A DNA stretch of 64,000 nt from Legionella fallonii LLAP-10. GTDB lineage: Bacteria; Pseudomonadota; Gammaproteobacteria; Legionellales; Legionellaceae. Position numbers and translations under genes: made by a program. Positions 46,101 to 55,264 of this stretch are shown here, one piece after another. The stretch covers positions 186,001 to 250,000 of the forward strand of contig NZ_LN614827.1 in the NCBI RefSeq assembly GCF_000953135.1, in the 5' to 3' direction. How positions within the stretch are numbered: the stretch's first letter is position 1; each line of letters opens with the position of its first letter. The notes under the pieces are model-generated. The model was not told the DNA's origin. It saw only the letters and a program-made list of their open reading frames with translations, and ran no database searches.

Positions 46101-47946
46101 TGTAATCATTAACGCTTTTGGAGGGGATACATATTGGTAAAATAATATAGCCATATTTTTTTCCATCCGTCTTACGCATCACACGTCCAACCGATTGAAC
46201 GATATCAACAATAGACTCCCTTGTATCAAAAAACACGACGGCATCAAGGGCTGGCACATCAATACCTTCTGATAAACAACGCGCATTGGAGAGTATACGG
46301 CATTCATCCGATTCTTCTTTTAGCCAATCTAACTCCTGTTTTCGGGTTTGTGAGTTCATGCTTCCATCAATATGTCTTACGGCACATGGAACCATTTTTA
46401 AGTGTTGGTTATTTGGTAATTGATGATATCTTTCCAATAAGGCTGAAAAAATTTCGACTTTTTGCTTAGAGTCTTTGATTGATCGTGAAAAGGCTATGGC
46501 TCGCCTCATGGGTAAAATATCTTCGGTAAGCTCTTGGGCTTCCTGCTCATTGATAGTCACTAAGCCATCTTTTGAAAGTCCTTTCCAGCATCCGATGATT
46601 TTAGTGGCAAAATTTACATCAATAGCTTTCTTTTCATCGAACTTATATGCATTAAAACTATTTGTGAGATTGGCCATCTCACTTTCTTTTACAGCAACAA
46701 TTAAGACTTTGTAATCGGTAAGCAAATTATGCTCAACTGCTTTACCAAAGCCTAATCGATACAGCTCTTTACCAAAAAGCGCTTCATCATCCATCGAAGC
46801 TAATGATGCGTTTGCTTCATTGGCTCTAGTTTTTGAGCTGCCGCAGTAAATTCGAGGGGTTGCTGTCATATAGATACGCTTTTTACCACGTATAATGTCA
46901 TTGTCATGCACTTTAACAAAGTCAGAGCGATCTTTGTCTAGCATGGTTAATCCTGTTGTACGATGTGCTTCGTCACAAATAATCAGATCAAATTCGCCTA
47001 AATCCAGTTTTTGAGCATCTGCGATGACTTGAATGGATTGATAAGTTGAAAAAATTACTGTGGGTCTATCTTGAGGTCGCATCTTAGATGCTTGTACAAG
47101 CTTCTCAGGGTTTGTCGTGGCAGGATAGGCCAAATCATGAAGTGGAATATCCTCTTCTTCTTTCCCAACTTTAGTGTCAGAACAAACTACAAAGGCATGA
47201 ATGGGTTTGATAGCTTCCGCTGTCCATTCGCGTAATGATTGAGATACAAGTGATATTGACGGGGCTAGAAATAATACTCGCCCAGCAGTTGGCAGCATTT
47301 GTTCCATTAAACGTAAAGAAGTAAATGTCTTACCCGTGCCACAGGCCATCACAAGTTTGCCTCGGTCATAATCTTTAAGAGCATAAAGTGCTTTTGAAAT
47401 AGCTTCATCTTGATGTTCTAGTAAGGTTTTTTTAGGTTTAAGATGAAGATCTTTTATTTTTGATAGTTCAAATTTTTCCCAAGCAATAGGACTTTTTTCT
47501 AAGTCCTTAAACCATATTCTTGCAACAGGAATCGATTGATCTTTTAGAGCTTCCTCCGCATTTTTACTCCATTTATCAGTTGTTGAAATAATAACTCGCT
47601 GACCAAAACCATGACGCTTGCCATCACGTGTTCGAAAATGTTTTCCAGAGGCTGTAAAGAATGAATCAATATCGGATTTTTGTAGTGAATGGTGAGGGTC
47701 AAAAAACTTGCACTGAATGGCCCAATATTCGCCTGTTCCTTTTTCACAAGCAACTAAATCAATGCCTACATCTGTACCATCCCGATCTGGCCAGTCTGAC
47801 CATAGCCAAACATCCTCTAATCGATCCGCATACTGTGGATCCGTCATTAAATATTTAGCCATTAATCTTTCAAATTGCGTGCCTTTATCACGATTGTTAC
47901 GTGAAGATTTAGAAAAATCTACTAATAGGTCATTAATAGTAGTCAT
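43183..47946 (-). CDS. single-chain type ISP restriction-modification enzyme (LlaGI/LlaBIII-like)
   Basis: A 1587-residue protein with all functions in one chain. Domains in order: Mrr-like nuclease with D-x-QxK (GIDLVA...WAIQCKF, about 60-80), SF2 helicase (MACGTGKT near 200, DEAHRT near 324, TATPRIY, SVGRVMRK near 587), amino-methyltransferase (DPFCGTGTFL near 886, NPPY near 991), and target recognition after 1100. It matches type ISP enzymes, which translocate along DNA and cleave when two converging enzymes meet. The specificity domain cannot be read by eye. It appears intact; there are no separate hsd genes. Confidence 0.92.
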   Translation of the reverse strand: MTTINDLLVDFSKSSRNNRDKGTQFERLMAKYLMTDPQYADRLEDVWLWSDWPDRDGTDVGIDLVACEKGTGEYWAIQCKFFDPHHSLQKSDIDSFFTASGKHFRTRDGKRHGFGQRVIISTTDKWSKNAEEALKDQSIPVARIWFKDLEKSPIAWEKFELSKIKDLHLKPKKTLLEHQDEAISKALYALKDYDRGKLVMACGTGKTFTSLRLMEQMLPTAGRVLFLAPSISLVSQSLREWTAEAIKPIHAFVVCSDTKVGKEEEDIPLHDLAYPATTNPEKLVQASKMRPQDRPTVIFSTYQSIQVIADAQKLDLGEFDLIICDEAHRTTGLTMLDKDRSDFVKVHDNDIIRGKKRIYMTATPRIYCGSSKTRANEANASLASMDDEALFGKELYRLGFGKAVEHNLLTDYKVLIVAVKESEMANLTNSFNAYKFDEKKAIDVNFATKIIGCWKGLSKDGLVTINEQEAQELTEDILPMRRAIAFSRSIKDSKQKVEIFSALLERYHQLPNNQHLKMVPCAVRHIDGSMNSQTRKQELDWLKEESDECRILSNARCLSEGIDVPALDAVVFFDTRESIVDIVQSVGRVMRKTDGKKYGYIILPICIPSKSVNDYNEYIEHDPQFKSIWKVIKALRAHDESLVDEAQFRQKIKVISDNSKHSDHENDDSQFPLNFPDLPLDAINDAVYAAIPQKLGDREYWSEWAKSIGQTAQRLILRINDLIKNSSDLSQAFTVFHKGLQDTLNPSIAKEDAIEMLAQHILTLPVFKALFEGEAFPENNVVAKALESIVKKLETASLSSETESLEQFYANVRERISYAKSDKSKQDVVRNLYDTFFQNAFPRMSERLGIVYTPVPVVDFILHSVQATLKKHFDCNISDKQVQILDPFCGTGTFLVRLIQSGLIDNKNLPYKYSTELHANEIILLAYYIATINIETAFHAATGKYEAFNGMVLVDTFQMNEKHAADKIVLPENNKRAERQINQPIKVILGNPPYSAQQGSENDNNKNINYPDLNNRIAKTYAAKSKAKLLKNLYDSYIRAIRWASDRISDNGIIAFVTNGSFIDANNMDGLRKSLTEEFSHLYIFNLRGNARTQGEERRKEGGGIFGEGSRTPVAITIMVKDTSHSGPCELYYHDIGDYLNRQEKFDIIEKVRSIENIEWQKITPNQSGDWINQRNPIFERFIALGNKNDVNTKSIFNIYSQGVLSARDAWIYNTNKNTVESNIQRMIDAYNADRVKYFNMSSNNLGQQMSIEDIIDTDSKKISWSRALKKDAKQNKEYIFESESMVQSMYRPFFTQWMYFNRRLNEMVYQMPKIFPTRKHRNFVIMTTGIGASKEFSSLICDVVPNYHMHDTGQCFPLYWYEKVEENSNIKSDSLAYFDGYIRHDAISDWALQKFRGHYQDSLICKEDIFWYVYGILHSPEYKQRFSTNLKKMLARIPLAKDFRAFCDAGRQLGKLHLNYESIAPYPLIEDKKIASNTNFFVSKMVFGKKDGKPDKTTIVFNDLFTFRDIPLNAYDYVVNGKSAIEWIMERYQIVMDKDSSITNDPNRWSNDPQYIFDLLKRIVRVSVESMEIINRLPPLQEAESQ

Positions 47947-48175
47947 CTATCTCATCCCCTTTAGTTTGGGGGAAAGTAGTACTCAGTAAAGGGCAGTGAA
48001 TAACTGTCCTTAGAAGCGACTATAGATACTGCCTATCCCTGTGCAGATTAGTAGTATCTATTTAGTGTAGAATAATCTTCAATAAATGCTAATTTTTGTA
48101 ATTTATTGAATTTGCAAACTCCTCATGGCTTAACCATAATGATCTTATCTGGAAAAATTTATCACAGAGTGTATT
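47947..48175. other. divergent regulatory region
   Basis: About 230 bases between the divergent type ISP gene and the 294-residue gene. AT-rich with TAGAATAAT-like elements near 48067-48075. Likely holds promoters for both genes; no operator can be assigned. Confidence 0.3.
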
Positions 48176-49060
48176 ATGGAATATGATACTGGAGATAAAG
48201 AAACGTTGATCAAGGCCATACGATCGGAAGTCGAGGTCTTTGGTGCGAGTTTTTTTAGGAGGAATTACGCTCGTTTTTTCTCTGATGATGAATTACACAA
48301 AAAATCCGTTCAACAGCTTCGAGAAGTACATTCTCAACTTCAAAAAGATGCTTGGGGTTTTCTGAATAAGTGTACGGACGACCATAAAGAAGATTTAGCT
48401 AATTGGCTCGATCAGTCAGAGAATGATGCAGATTACCTTTACTGGTGTAGAGTTCCGATTTGGAGCATTTGGGAATCTGCTTTGCTTCTACTAGGCAAAG
48501 ATCCTGAAAAGGTTGGTCAATTTAAGCTGGAAGAATACCAAAGACGCTTTCCTTTAGATGCTTTTACCGTCAAATTTAAAAGATTAATTTCTTTGCTTTC
48601 ACGGTATATGTGGTGTGGAGAGCTAAAAAATCAGATTCCTCCCAGCGCTTTATTAACATGGGCAGAACAATTGCAACTTGAAGATATTCCGATTGGATTA
48701 AAAGAAACTTTACTTAGTCTTGGGAAACATGTTGATTGGAAAATACAATACGAGCAATTAAATAAGCAATATAATGAAGCGGTTAAGCTTCTCACAGAGA
48801 AAGATCAGCAGATTGAAACATTATCTAATCTTGAAAGTAATCAACAACAATTAGGGCGTAAGACCTTGTTAAAAATGATTTTAGGCATGGCTATGCATAA
48901 ATATGCGTATGATCCGGCAGCGAAACAAAATGCAGCGACTGGTAGCAAAAAAAATAGTATTCACGCAGGCTTAGCTCTATCAGGGATCAGCGTTACTGAT
49001 GAGACTATTAAGGCCTATTTAGATGAGGCCAAAGATATTGTTTTGGATATAAAAAATTAG
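48176..49060 (+). CDS. island protein of unknown function with C-terminal GKTLL-type helical domain
   Basis: A 294-residue soluble protein not recognised by name. The middle is Trp-rich (YWCRVPIWSIWESALLLLGKDP), a coiled coil lies at about 195-225 (QYEQLNKQYNEAVKLLTEKDQQIE), and the last 75 residues (LGRKTLLKMILGMAMHKYAYDP, then SIHAGLALSGISVTDETI) resemble a domain I recall in many island and prophage hypotheticals. Position before AlpA and primase suggests an island maintenance role, by inference. Confidence 0.6.
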   Translation: MEYDTGDKETLIKAIRSEVEVFGASFFRRNYARFFSDDELHKKSVQQLREVHSQLQKDAWGFLNKCTDDHKEDLANWLDQSENDADYLYWCRVPIWSIWESALLLLGKDPEKVGQFKLEEYQRRFPLDAFTVKFKRLISLLSRYMWCGELKNQIPPSALLTWAEQLQLEDIPIGLKETLLSLGKHVDWKIQYEQLNKQYNEAVKLLTEKDQQIETLSNLESNQQQLGRKTLLKMILGMAMHKYAYDPAAKQNAATGSKKNSIHAGLALSGISVTDETIKAYLDEAKDIVLDIKN

Positions 49061-49175
49061 CTGATTTTAATCAAATGAACCGAATCGCTTAAGTTAAAAA
49101 CCGAATTCGGCCGCAGGTTATTCAAATTTTTTTATTCTCGTAACTGTGTTCAATGAAATCCCAGGAGGATTTAAC

Positions 49176-49385
49176 ATGGTTACAAACATCTTACGACTAC
49201 ATGCAGTAAAAGAACGTACGGGGCTATCTCGAAGTACCATCTATCTACGTGTCTCAAAAGGTTGTTTTCCTCGTCCTATTTCTTTAGGCGGAAGAGCTGT
49301 TGGTTGGATCGAAGCTGAAGTTAATGAGTGGTTACAGCAACACATTGAAGAAAGCCGACAGTCAGACAATGGGGAGGGCATATAA
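49176..49385 (+). CDS. AlpA-family phage/island regulator
   Basis: A 69-residue DNA-binding protein with a MerR/AlpA-like helix-turn-helix (LHAVKERTGLSRSTIYLRVSKGCFPRPISLGGRAVGW). AlpA-type proteins control excision and replication genes in P4-like elements. ATG 49176 has an AGGAGG site upstream. The stop overlaps the start of the primase gene (ATAATG), so the two are coupled. Confidence 0.9.
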   Translation: MVTNILRLHAVKERTGLSRSTIYLRVSKGCFPRPISLGGRAVGWIEAEVNEWLQQHIEESRQSDNGEGI

Positions 49386-51970
49386 TGACTACTCTATTGA
49401 CAAATTTCACGTTTGACTCGTTAAAAAGCGATAAAAGCGATAAAAGCGATAAAAGCGATAAAAGCGATAAAAGCGATAAAAGCGATAAAAGCGATAAAAG
49501 CGATAAAAGCGATAAAAGCGATAAAAGCGATAAAAGCGATAAAAGCGATAAAAGCGCTAAAAGCGCCAAAAGCGCCAAAATAAGTAACAATGATTTTTTG
49601 CAAGCAATTTTTGGCGATCCATCAAATTATAATGAATATCCTATGATTGTTAGTTTTAAAGGCAACCCAGCTGGTAAGCAAAATTGGTCTGCAAAGCCAT
49701 GGAATAAGCCTTCTGAATTGGCATTATCTTGTGAGGCGAACAATTATTTTAGTTTGGCTCGTTTTAAGCCAAATGAAAATGATGAATATAGGCGTAAAAA
49801 AGCACAATTTCATGAGTTAGGTGCAGTGATGCTAGATGATGTTGGCAGTAAAGTGGCGACTGATCGCATCATTTTAGAGCCAAGCTGGATTTTAGAAACT
49901 TCTCTTAATAATTTTCAAGTGGGTTACATATTGGCAGATCCAATTAATGACTACAAAGTTGCTGATCAGCTTATAAATGCCATTGTTAAGGCTGGATTAT
50001 CTGATCCTGGCGCCAATGGTCTAACCGCTCGATTAGCTAGGCTTCCTGTGGCTGTGAATGGAAAACATAATCTTTCATTTCATTGCCAATTGCGCTTTTG
50101 GATGCCTGATAATCGATATACATGTCAGGATTTGATCGAGGCTTTTCAGTTGAAACTGATTAATAAAACAGAAATAACACACCACGACACTCCAACTAAA
50201 GGTACTAGAGAAGTAGATAGCGAACAAATATGGATTCCGCGTCCTAAAGAAAATCTGGTGCTTGTCACATTAAAGGCGCGGGCTCTATACAAGTCACCAT
50301 TGGGTGAAGGAAAGCATGATATTACCTGCCCATGGGTTAATGAACATACTGCTAAAATCGATGGGGGCTGTGCTTACTTTGAGCCTGATTATAATTACCC
50401 TATTGGTGGTTTTAAATGCATGCACGGTCATTGTAGTGATAGGCACATTAGTGACTTATTACGGCTTCTTGATGTAGATGTGCAATTGGCGCGTATGAAG
50501 CCCGTGATCCGCATAGTGAAAGGAGAAATTGAACGCATTGTTGATATTGCAGAGCAAGAGTTAGCGACTACACTTCAATATTATCAAAGAGGAGGAATTA
50601 TTGTTTCTTTCTATACAGACAGCAACACTAATCAAACACGAGTACAAGAGGTCTCTAAGTCTGCTCTGGTACGTGCTCTTTCTGGAGTTGCGACATGGGA
50701 ACAATTTGATAAACGTTCTGAAAAATACGTACGTATAGATCCTCCGGAACGCTATGTAGTTATTCTTTTTGATTCAAATAGTTATCGCCATTTATTTGTG
50801 CTTAATGGTTTGACATATCAGCCATATCTCCGTTCAGATGGCAGTTTAATGCAGGAAGCTGATTATGATAGGGATACGGGAATGTTTGGGGTGTTTGATA
50901 GTCGGCAGTTTTCAATACTAGATAAACCGGCACTTGAGGATGCACAATCAGCATTGGCATTGTTAAGCGAACTTTTGAAAGAATTTTGCTTTGCTACAGA
51001 GGAAGATAAAGCTGCCGCTCTCTCGGCTATTTTAACTGCTGCGATTCGCCCAAGTCTGGCCAATGCGCCTATGATGCATGTACGTGCCCATACTGTTGGC
51101 TCAGGAAAATCATATCTTTGTGCGTTAATTACAGCATTTGCAACGCCTCAACAAGGAACACCAACGTCTTTTCCTTCAGATGATGAGGAATGTAGAAAAT
51201 TGTTATTGGCAGCACTCTTGCGTTCACCTGCTGTCATTGAGTTTGATAATCTCACTAGTGATATTTTACCGCATAAGAGTTTATGTACCGTATTGACCTC
51301 TGAGTTTTTTGAGGGACGAATATTGGGACGGTCTAAAACAGCAACGGTAAGTACTAGAACACTTTTCTTATCTAGTGGTAATAATGTTACGCCAATCAAA
51401 GACATGGCAAGGCGTTGCATCAGTATCAATCTTAATCCTGAAGTTGAAATTCCGGCAGCAAGAATATTTAAGCGCCCAAACTTGATTCAAGAGGTACTTG
51501 AGGAACGAGGGCACTATGTATCTGCTGCAATTACTATTATTCGCGCTTGGATTGTCGCAGGAAAACCAAAAGCTAAATGCAATTCTTTTGCGGGCTTTGA
51601 TGATTGGTCTGACCTTTGCCGTCATTCATTGCTATGGCTTGGCTGCGCAGATCCAGCGGCTTCAATATTTGAGGCGATAAAGGAGGATCCCGATCGAGAG
51701 CTACTAGGAAGACTTTTAATCGCTTGGCAGGCTATCTTTGCTAATGTACCTACAATGGTGAGAGATGCAGTAAATAAATCAATAACTGATGAAAATAATG
51801 AACTTAACGAAATACTGCATGATATTGCTGATGAACGTGGTCAGATTAATCGACGTCGATTAGGGAGATGGATCCAGCGACATGAAGGGCAAATTGTTGA
51901 TGGTTTTCGCTTTGCTCGATATCGTAGTAATAGCTCTGCAGAAAAATGGTATGTTGAAGCGGTTTCATAG
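49385..51970 (+). CDS. island primase/helicase with N-terminal tandem repeat
   Basis: An 861-residue replication protein. Residues 15-65 are 14 Ser-Asp-Lys and 3 Ser-Ala-Lys units. A primase-like part follows (about 70-270, with VMLDDVGSK and ANGLTARLARLPVAVNGK), then a zinc-binding stretch (CPW..H..C...C.H.HC, about 315-352). The C-terminal AAA/SF3-type part has Walker A VGSGKSYL near 569 and a Walker B-like VIEFDNL. It probably initiates island replication. Reading frame is kept because the repeat unit is 9 bases. Confidence 0.8.
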   Translation: MTTLLTNFTFDSLKSDKSDKSDKSDKSDKSDKSDKSDKSDKSDKSDKSDKSDKSDKSAKSAKSAKISNNDFLQAIFGDPSNYNEYPMIVSFKGNPAGKQNWSAKPWNKPSELALSCEANNYFSLARFKPNENDEYRRKKAQFHELGAVMLDDVGSKVATDRIILEPSWILETSLNNFQVGYILADPINDYKVADQLINAIVKAGLSDPGANGLTARLARLPVAVNGKHNLSFHCQLRFWMPDNRYTCQDLIEAFQLKLINKTEITHHDTPTKGTREVDSEQIWIPRPKENLVLVTLKARALYKSPLGEGKHDITCPWVNEHTAKIDGGCAYFEPDYNYPIGGFKCMHGHCSDRHISDLLRLLDVDVQLARMKPVIRIVKGEIERIVDIAEQELATTLQYYQRGGIIVSFYTDSNTNQTRVQEVSKSALVRALSGVATWEQFDKRSEKYVRIDPPERYVVILFDSNSYRHLFVLNGLTYQPYLRSDGSLMQEADYDRDTGMFGVFDSRQFSILDKPALEDAQSALALLSELLKEFCFATEEDKAAALSAILTAAIRPSLANAPMMHVRAHTVGSGKSYLCALITAFATPQQGTPTSFPSDDEECRKLLLAALLRSPAVIEFDNLTSDILPHKSLCTVLTSEFFEGRILGRSKTATVSTRTLFLSSGNNVTPIKDMARRCISINLNPEVEIPAARIFKRPNLIQEVLEERGHYVSAAITIIRAWIVAGKPKAKCNSFAGFDDWSDLCRHSLLWLGCADPAASIFEAIKEDPDRELLGRLLIAWQAIFANVPTMVRDAVNKSITDENNELNEILHDIADERGQINRRRLGRWIQRHEGQIVDGFRFARYRSNSSAEKWYVEAVS
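49427..49579 (+). repeat. 9-bp tandem repeat, 17 units
   Basis: AGCGATAAA is repeated 14 times without change (49427-49552), then AGCGCTAAA once and AGCGCCAAA twice. It encodes Ser-Asp-Lys or Ser-Ala-Lys in the primase gene. Perfect identity of 14 units suggests recent slippage expansion; copy-number changes stay in frame. Confidence 0.98.
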
Positions 51971-51981
51971 GTTTTATCAGT

Positions 51982-52041
51982 TTTTGATGTTTCATATGGA
52001 AAAATTGTCATCACTAAAAAAGCCATATGAAACGCGTCAAA
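51982..52041 (+). repeat. inverted repeat before the zinc-ribbon gene
   Basis: GTTTCATATGG (51989-51999) and CCATATGAAAC (52023-52033) pair over 11 bp, extended by TTTTGA/TCAAAA outside. It follows the primase stop codon, so it may be a terminator without U-run or an operator for the next gene. Confidence 0.5.
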
Positions 52042-52087
52042 AATAAATAATTTCCCAATTGATTTCGTAAAAAGTTAGGAGTAGAAA

Positions 52088-52693
52088 ATGGGTGGTTATG
52101 GCAGCGGGCAAAATCAGCATTATCGTTCAAAATCAACAACTAATGGTTACAGATGTATTGACATCAGGCGATGGAATCGAGAGAAACTGTTGCAGGGGAA
52201 AAATTCATTCAATCGGCTATGGTTATATGATGGAAAAGTGACGTTTTCTATTCAGGTTGAAGTGGTCTCTAATCTTGATTCACTGATTCTACGTTGGCAG
52301 AATGCAAACCAAGAAGAGGAGCCACAATGTATCAAATATGTTGTTGGTCTTACATGGCTTGACTGTCATTTTGGTGGTCAACGTCCCTGGTTTATATGTC
52401 CTTTAAAAACATGTGGTCGGCGCGTCGCTATTTTATATGGTGGTCCCGTTTTCATGTGTCGTCATTGTCTTAAGTTGGTTTATCAAAGCCAACGCGAAAC
52501 GATTATTGATAGAGCATTCAGAGGTGCACGAAAAATACATAAAAAATTCAACTGGACTGATAGTCTTTTGGATTGCTTAGAAGATAAACCGAAAGGAATG
52601 CATTGGCGAACATTTATAAAATTATGTGAAAAATATGAAGCTTATCAACGTATTCTTTTAGCAGAGGAGCAGAGGATTATTCATCTTAAATAA
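52088..52693 (+). CDS. zinc-ribbon island protein
   Basis: A 201-residue protein with a Cys4 zinc ribbon: CPLKTCGRRVAILYGGPVFMCRHC, about residues 114-137. The N-terminus (MGGYGSG) and the segment YQSQRE after the ribbon recur in island hypotheticals I recall. Possibly nucleic-acid binding. ATG has AGGAG upstream. Converges with the DUF2779 gene. Confidence 0.6.
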   Translation: MGGYGSGQNQHYRSKSTTNGYRCIDIRRWNREKLLQGKNSFNRLWLYDGKVTFSIQVEVVSNLDSLILRWQNANQEEEPQCIKYVVGLTWLDCHFGGQRPWFICPLKTCGRRVAILYGGPVFMCRHCLKLVYQSQRETIIDRAFRGARKIHKKFNWTDSLLDCLEDKPKGMHWRTFIKLCEKYEAYQRILLAEEQRIIHLK

Positions 52694-52717
52694 GTTTTTA
52701 TGAGGTTCATACAGTTA

Positions 52718-54673
52718 TTAGGGTAGCCCCTGTTTTATTATATCCTGCCAAGCCTCAACAATCATAACCATAGCCAACGTATCCAGTTCACAATATTTTA
52801 GAAGAGCTTTTTTAAGCTCTTCTCGCTCAAAATCACTCATATGAGTAAATTGTAATTTGGCATATGCGATGGTTGCGGCCCCGCCTTCTTTTAAATATTC
52901 ATCGTCAAACAGTAGTTCAATTTCTTCATCGGGTACTTCTTTGTTGATTGGTTCTAAAAGCAAATAGGGGTCTTTAATTATTCCGTTTTCATAAATGAGC
53001 CATTGCTGATTAGTGAAGTTTTTGCCGCTATAAATTGGTTGACTGTATTTTTGTTGTAGATATTTGGATTGGTTTAAAACAGCAGGCAACACTTTTTTAA
53101 TTGAATTTGAACCCTTAGTTAGCGGATCATAATAATATCGTTTCACCAATTCACATAAATCTACCATGCAACGATCACCTATCCATTTTTCTTTGCTGTC
53201 AGACGGTGACCTGGTAATTGATTTAATAAATGTAGCTAAGTCATCCAAATTAGAGGGTGACTCTGGTAATTCGAATAATTGTTTTAATATCATGTTTAAG
53301 TATGTATTCTCATGACTGCTGTAACGAAAAATGGTGCCTGAATCTTTTTCAAGTTCCGATTTTAATGCTCGAATAAAATCAAGTGATGGGTCAATACCAG
53401 GAACAGTATTCAAATATTCGCCAACGTGAGACACGCGCCCCTGTTCATCCATCATGTGATGGGAAAATTGAAAGGCGATACCTTGATAGGGATGCGCTCC
53501 TTTTTTAAATGGAATCGGTAGCATAGCAGTTTCAAAATCGATAAAATGTAATGGATATATCCAAGATTGCATTTCAGCGCACAAATTCTGCTCATCAATC
53601 CATACGGTGTTGTCATTGTTTTTCACTTTCTCAATCTGTAGCCATTGGCGTTGACTCATGGATAAGCCAGGCTGGCCATCATCTTTTATAGATAAATCAT
53701 CTTCATTGAAATCCCGCAGTTTAATTAAACCTCTTTGCAAGCATTTGGGCTTGTCACGAAAGTTCCATAGATCTAAAATTGTGAGATCAAGAAAATCATT
53801 GTCGTTATAACCAAGAGCTTCAGTCCAACACTCCTTAAACCCAGATAACATGTTTGATTCATTATGTGTGAGGGTTTTGAATTGACAAGTTGCACATTCC
53901 TTTTTAGGGATCGGGGGTGGTTTTAATCCGCTAAAATATTGTTGGCTAAGCTCATGAAATCTGTCAGTGAAAGATCTTCCTGTTGCATCACACTCAGCCC
54001 AAATTTTATCAGTCAAATGATCAACATTAATTTCTCTGAGCAAGCGAACTGATAAATCATCAGGTGTTAGTGGATCCAGAATTTTTACACTTGGTTTGCT
54101 TGATTGATTTTTTGTCAGCAAAAACTTGCGGTTCAATCCGTTAGTAGGGCAAATACTGTCCTTATCAACGAGCATCAAATAGCTTGAGATACTGCAATTG
54201 GGATAGGCATGCTGAAGCACCCATTTTTGGAATGCGACGTCCGCAATATAAGGTTTCCATTCAGCATTAATGGTTCCGTCTCTTTTAACAATTTTTTTGA
54301 GATCTTCGTTACTGATAGATTTTGCTTTGATTTCAATTAATTTTAAATGATTCTGGTATTTGATGAGAATATCTGTGCGGACTAAATATCCTTGATACTG
54401 AATTTCTGCTTCAAAAAGCGTAATAGCCTCATTTCCTAGTAAGCGTTTTGTTGCCTCAAGGTTTGATTGGTTTTTTTCTGTAGTTACGAATATGCCTTCT
54501 GAAAAATAGCATCGTGCTAAAGCTTCTACTTGATAACCACCTTCAGCTAATGCTTTTAAAAAGGAGTCCTCCACCAATTGATTGGCATATTGTGGTTTAT
54601 CAACGTAATAGAGTTTTGTTGGGCATTCACATGCTAGTCTGAATTTTGATTTCGTTAACTTTGAAACCCTCAT
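52718..54673 (-). CDS. DUF2779 protein, predicted nuclease
   Basis: A 651-residue protein with two nuclease-like parts. The N-terminus resembles Cas4/PD-(D/E)XK nucleases: LTKSKFRLACECPTKLYY, then RTDILIKYQNHLKLIEIKAKS (Asp about 100, Glu-x-Lys about 115), with a cysteine pair CATC near 260. After about 370 comes DUF2779 with FIDFET (about 376), the DED-type exonuclease signature. Its place among restriction and toxin genes suggests defence or DNA repair. The role is inferred. Confidence 0.75.
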   Translation of the reverse strand: MRVSKLTKSKFRLACECPTKLYYVDKPQYANQLVEDSFLKALAEGGYQVEALARCYFSEGIFVTTEKNQSNLEATKRLLGNEAITLFEAEIQYQGYLVRTDILIKYQNHLKLIEIKAKSISNEDLKKIVKRDGTINAEWKPYIADVAFQKWVLQHAYPNCSISSYLMLVDKDSICPTNGLNRKFLLTKNQSSKPSVKILDPLTPDDLSVRLLREINVDHLTDKIWAECDATGRSFTDRFHELSQQYFSGLKPPPIPKKECATCQFKTLTHNESNMLSGFKECWTEALGYNDNDFLDLTILDLWNFRDKPKCLQRGLIKLRDFNEDDLSIKDDGQPGLSMSQRQWLQIEKVKNNDNTVWIDEQNLCAEMQSWIYPLHFIDFETAMLPIPFKKGAHPYQGIAFQFSHHMMDEQGRVSHVGEYLNTVPGIDPSLDFIRALKSELEKDSGTIFRYSSHENTYLNMILKQLFELPESPSNLDDLATFIKSITRSPSDSKEKWIGDRCMVDLCELVKRYYYDPLTKGSNSIKKVLPAVLNQSKYLQQKYSQPIYSGKNFTNQQWLIYENGIIKDPYLLLEPINKEVPDEEIELLFDDEYLKEGGAATIAYAKLQFTHMSDFEREELKKALLKYCELDTLAMVMIVEAWQDIIKQGLP

Positions 54674-54800
54674 GGTTTCCCTTTAATGCACTATCAAGTC
54701 TTCATGTTGTAAAGTATAGCTAATAGGGAGGGAATTGCTTCTAAAGCTATGTCACTACGTGATGTTAGGGGCTAATGCCAGAATCGCTACGCTTGCTATA

Positions 54801-55262
54801 TTATGAAATTCCTGTTTTATTGAGACTATCAATAATAGCAAGTTTGATTGACTCTGAGTAATCTTCTTCATAAATCAATGATTGGATTATCTTCATTAAT
54901 AATTCTTTTGAAATAACATTATCGGCTACCCAAACAGCTATATTTTCCATTTCTCTCACAAAACGTGAAACGGCATAATCATAACCATTTAATTCTAAAA
55001 AATAGGCTCCAAGAGCAATGCTAGAACGTTTATTGCCATCATTGAATGCATGATGTTTATTAATAGAAAATACCAGATGTGTTAATTTATGCATTATTTC
55101 AGGATAATAATCATCATTTTGTATATGTGATAAAGGGCCTTCCAATTCATTTAAATTTTTAACACCAGGTAATCCCCCTGAATTTTCAATAATCCAAGCC
55201 TGTACTTCAACAGCATGTTGAATATCAAAATAAAAGAAGGGTAGTTTAGCTTTTTGATTCAT
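54801..55262 (-). CDS. Doc-like Fic-domain toxin
   Basis: A 153-residue protein with the Fic core motif HHAFNDGNKR (HxFxDGNKR, residues about 69-78), the Doc variant. Doc phosphorylates EF-Tu in the prophage P1 system; other Fic proteins AMPylate. The motif is complete, so catalysis is plausible. It starts 2 bases after the stop of the RhuM-like gene, so the two form an operon and probably a toxin-antitoxin pair. Confidence 0.85.
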   Translation of the reverse strand: MNQKAKLPFFYFDIQHAVEVQAWIIENSGGLPGVKNLNELEGPLSHIQNDDYYPEIMHKLTHLVFSINKHHAFNDGNKRSSIALGAYFLELNGYDYAVSRFVREMENIAVWVADNVISKELLMKIIQSLIYEEDYSESIKLAIIDSLNKTGIS

Positions 55263-55264
55263 TA

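Noticed and set aside
49427..49579. CRISPR array
   Set aside because: The units are 9 bases with no spacers and lie within a coding frame.
49321..49603. Two Leu/Ser- and Ile/Ala/Phe-rich minus-strand frames
   Set aside because: They are antisense shadows of the 9-bp repeat in the primase gene.
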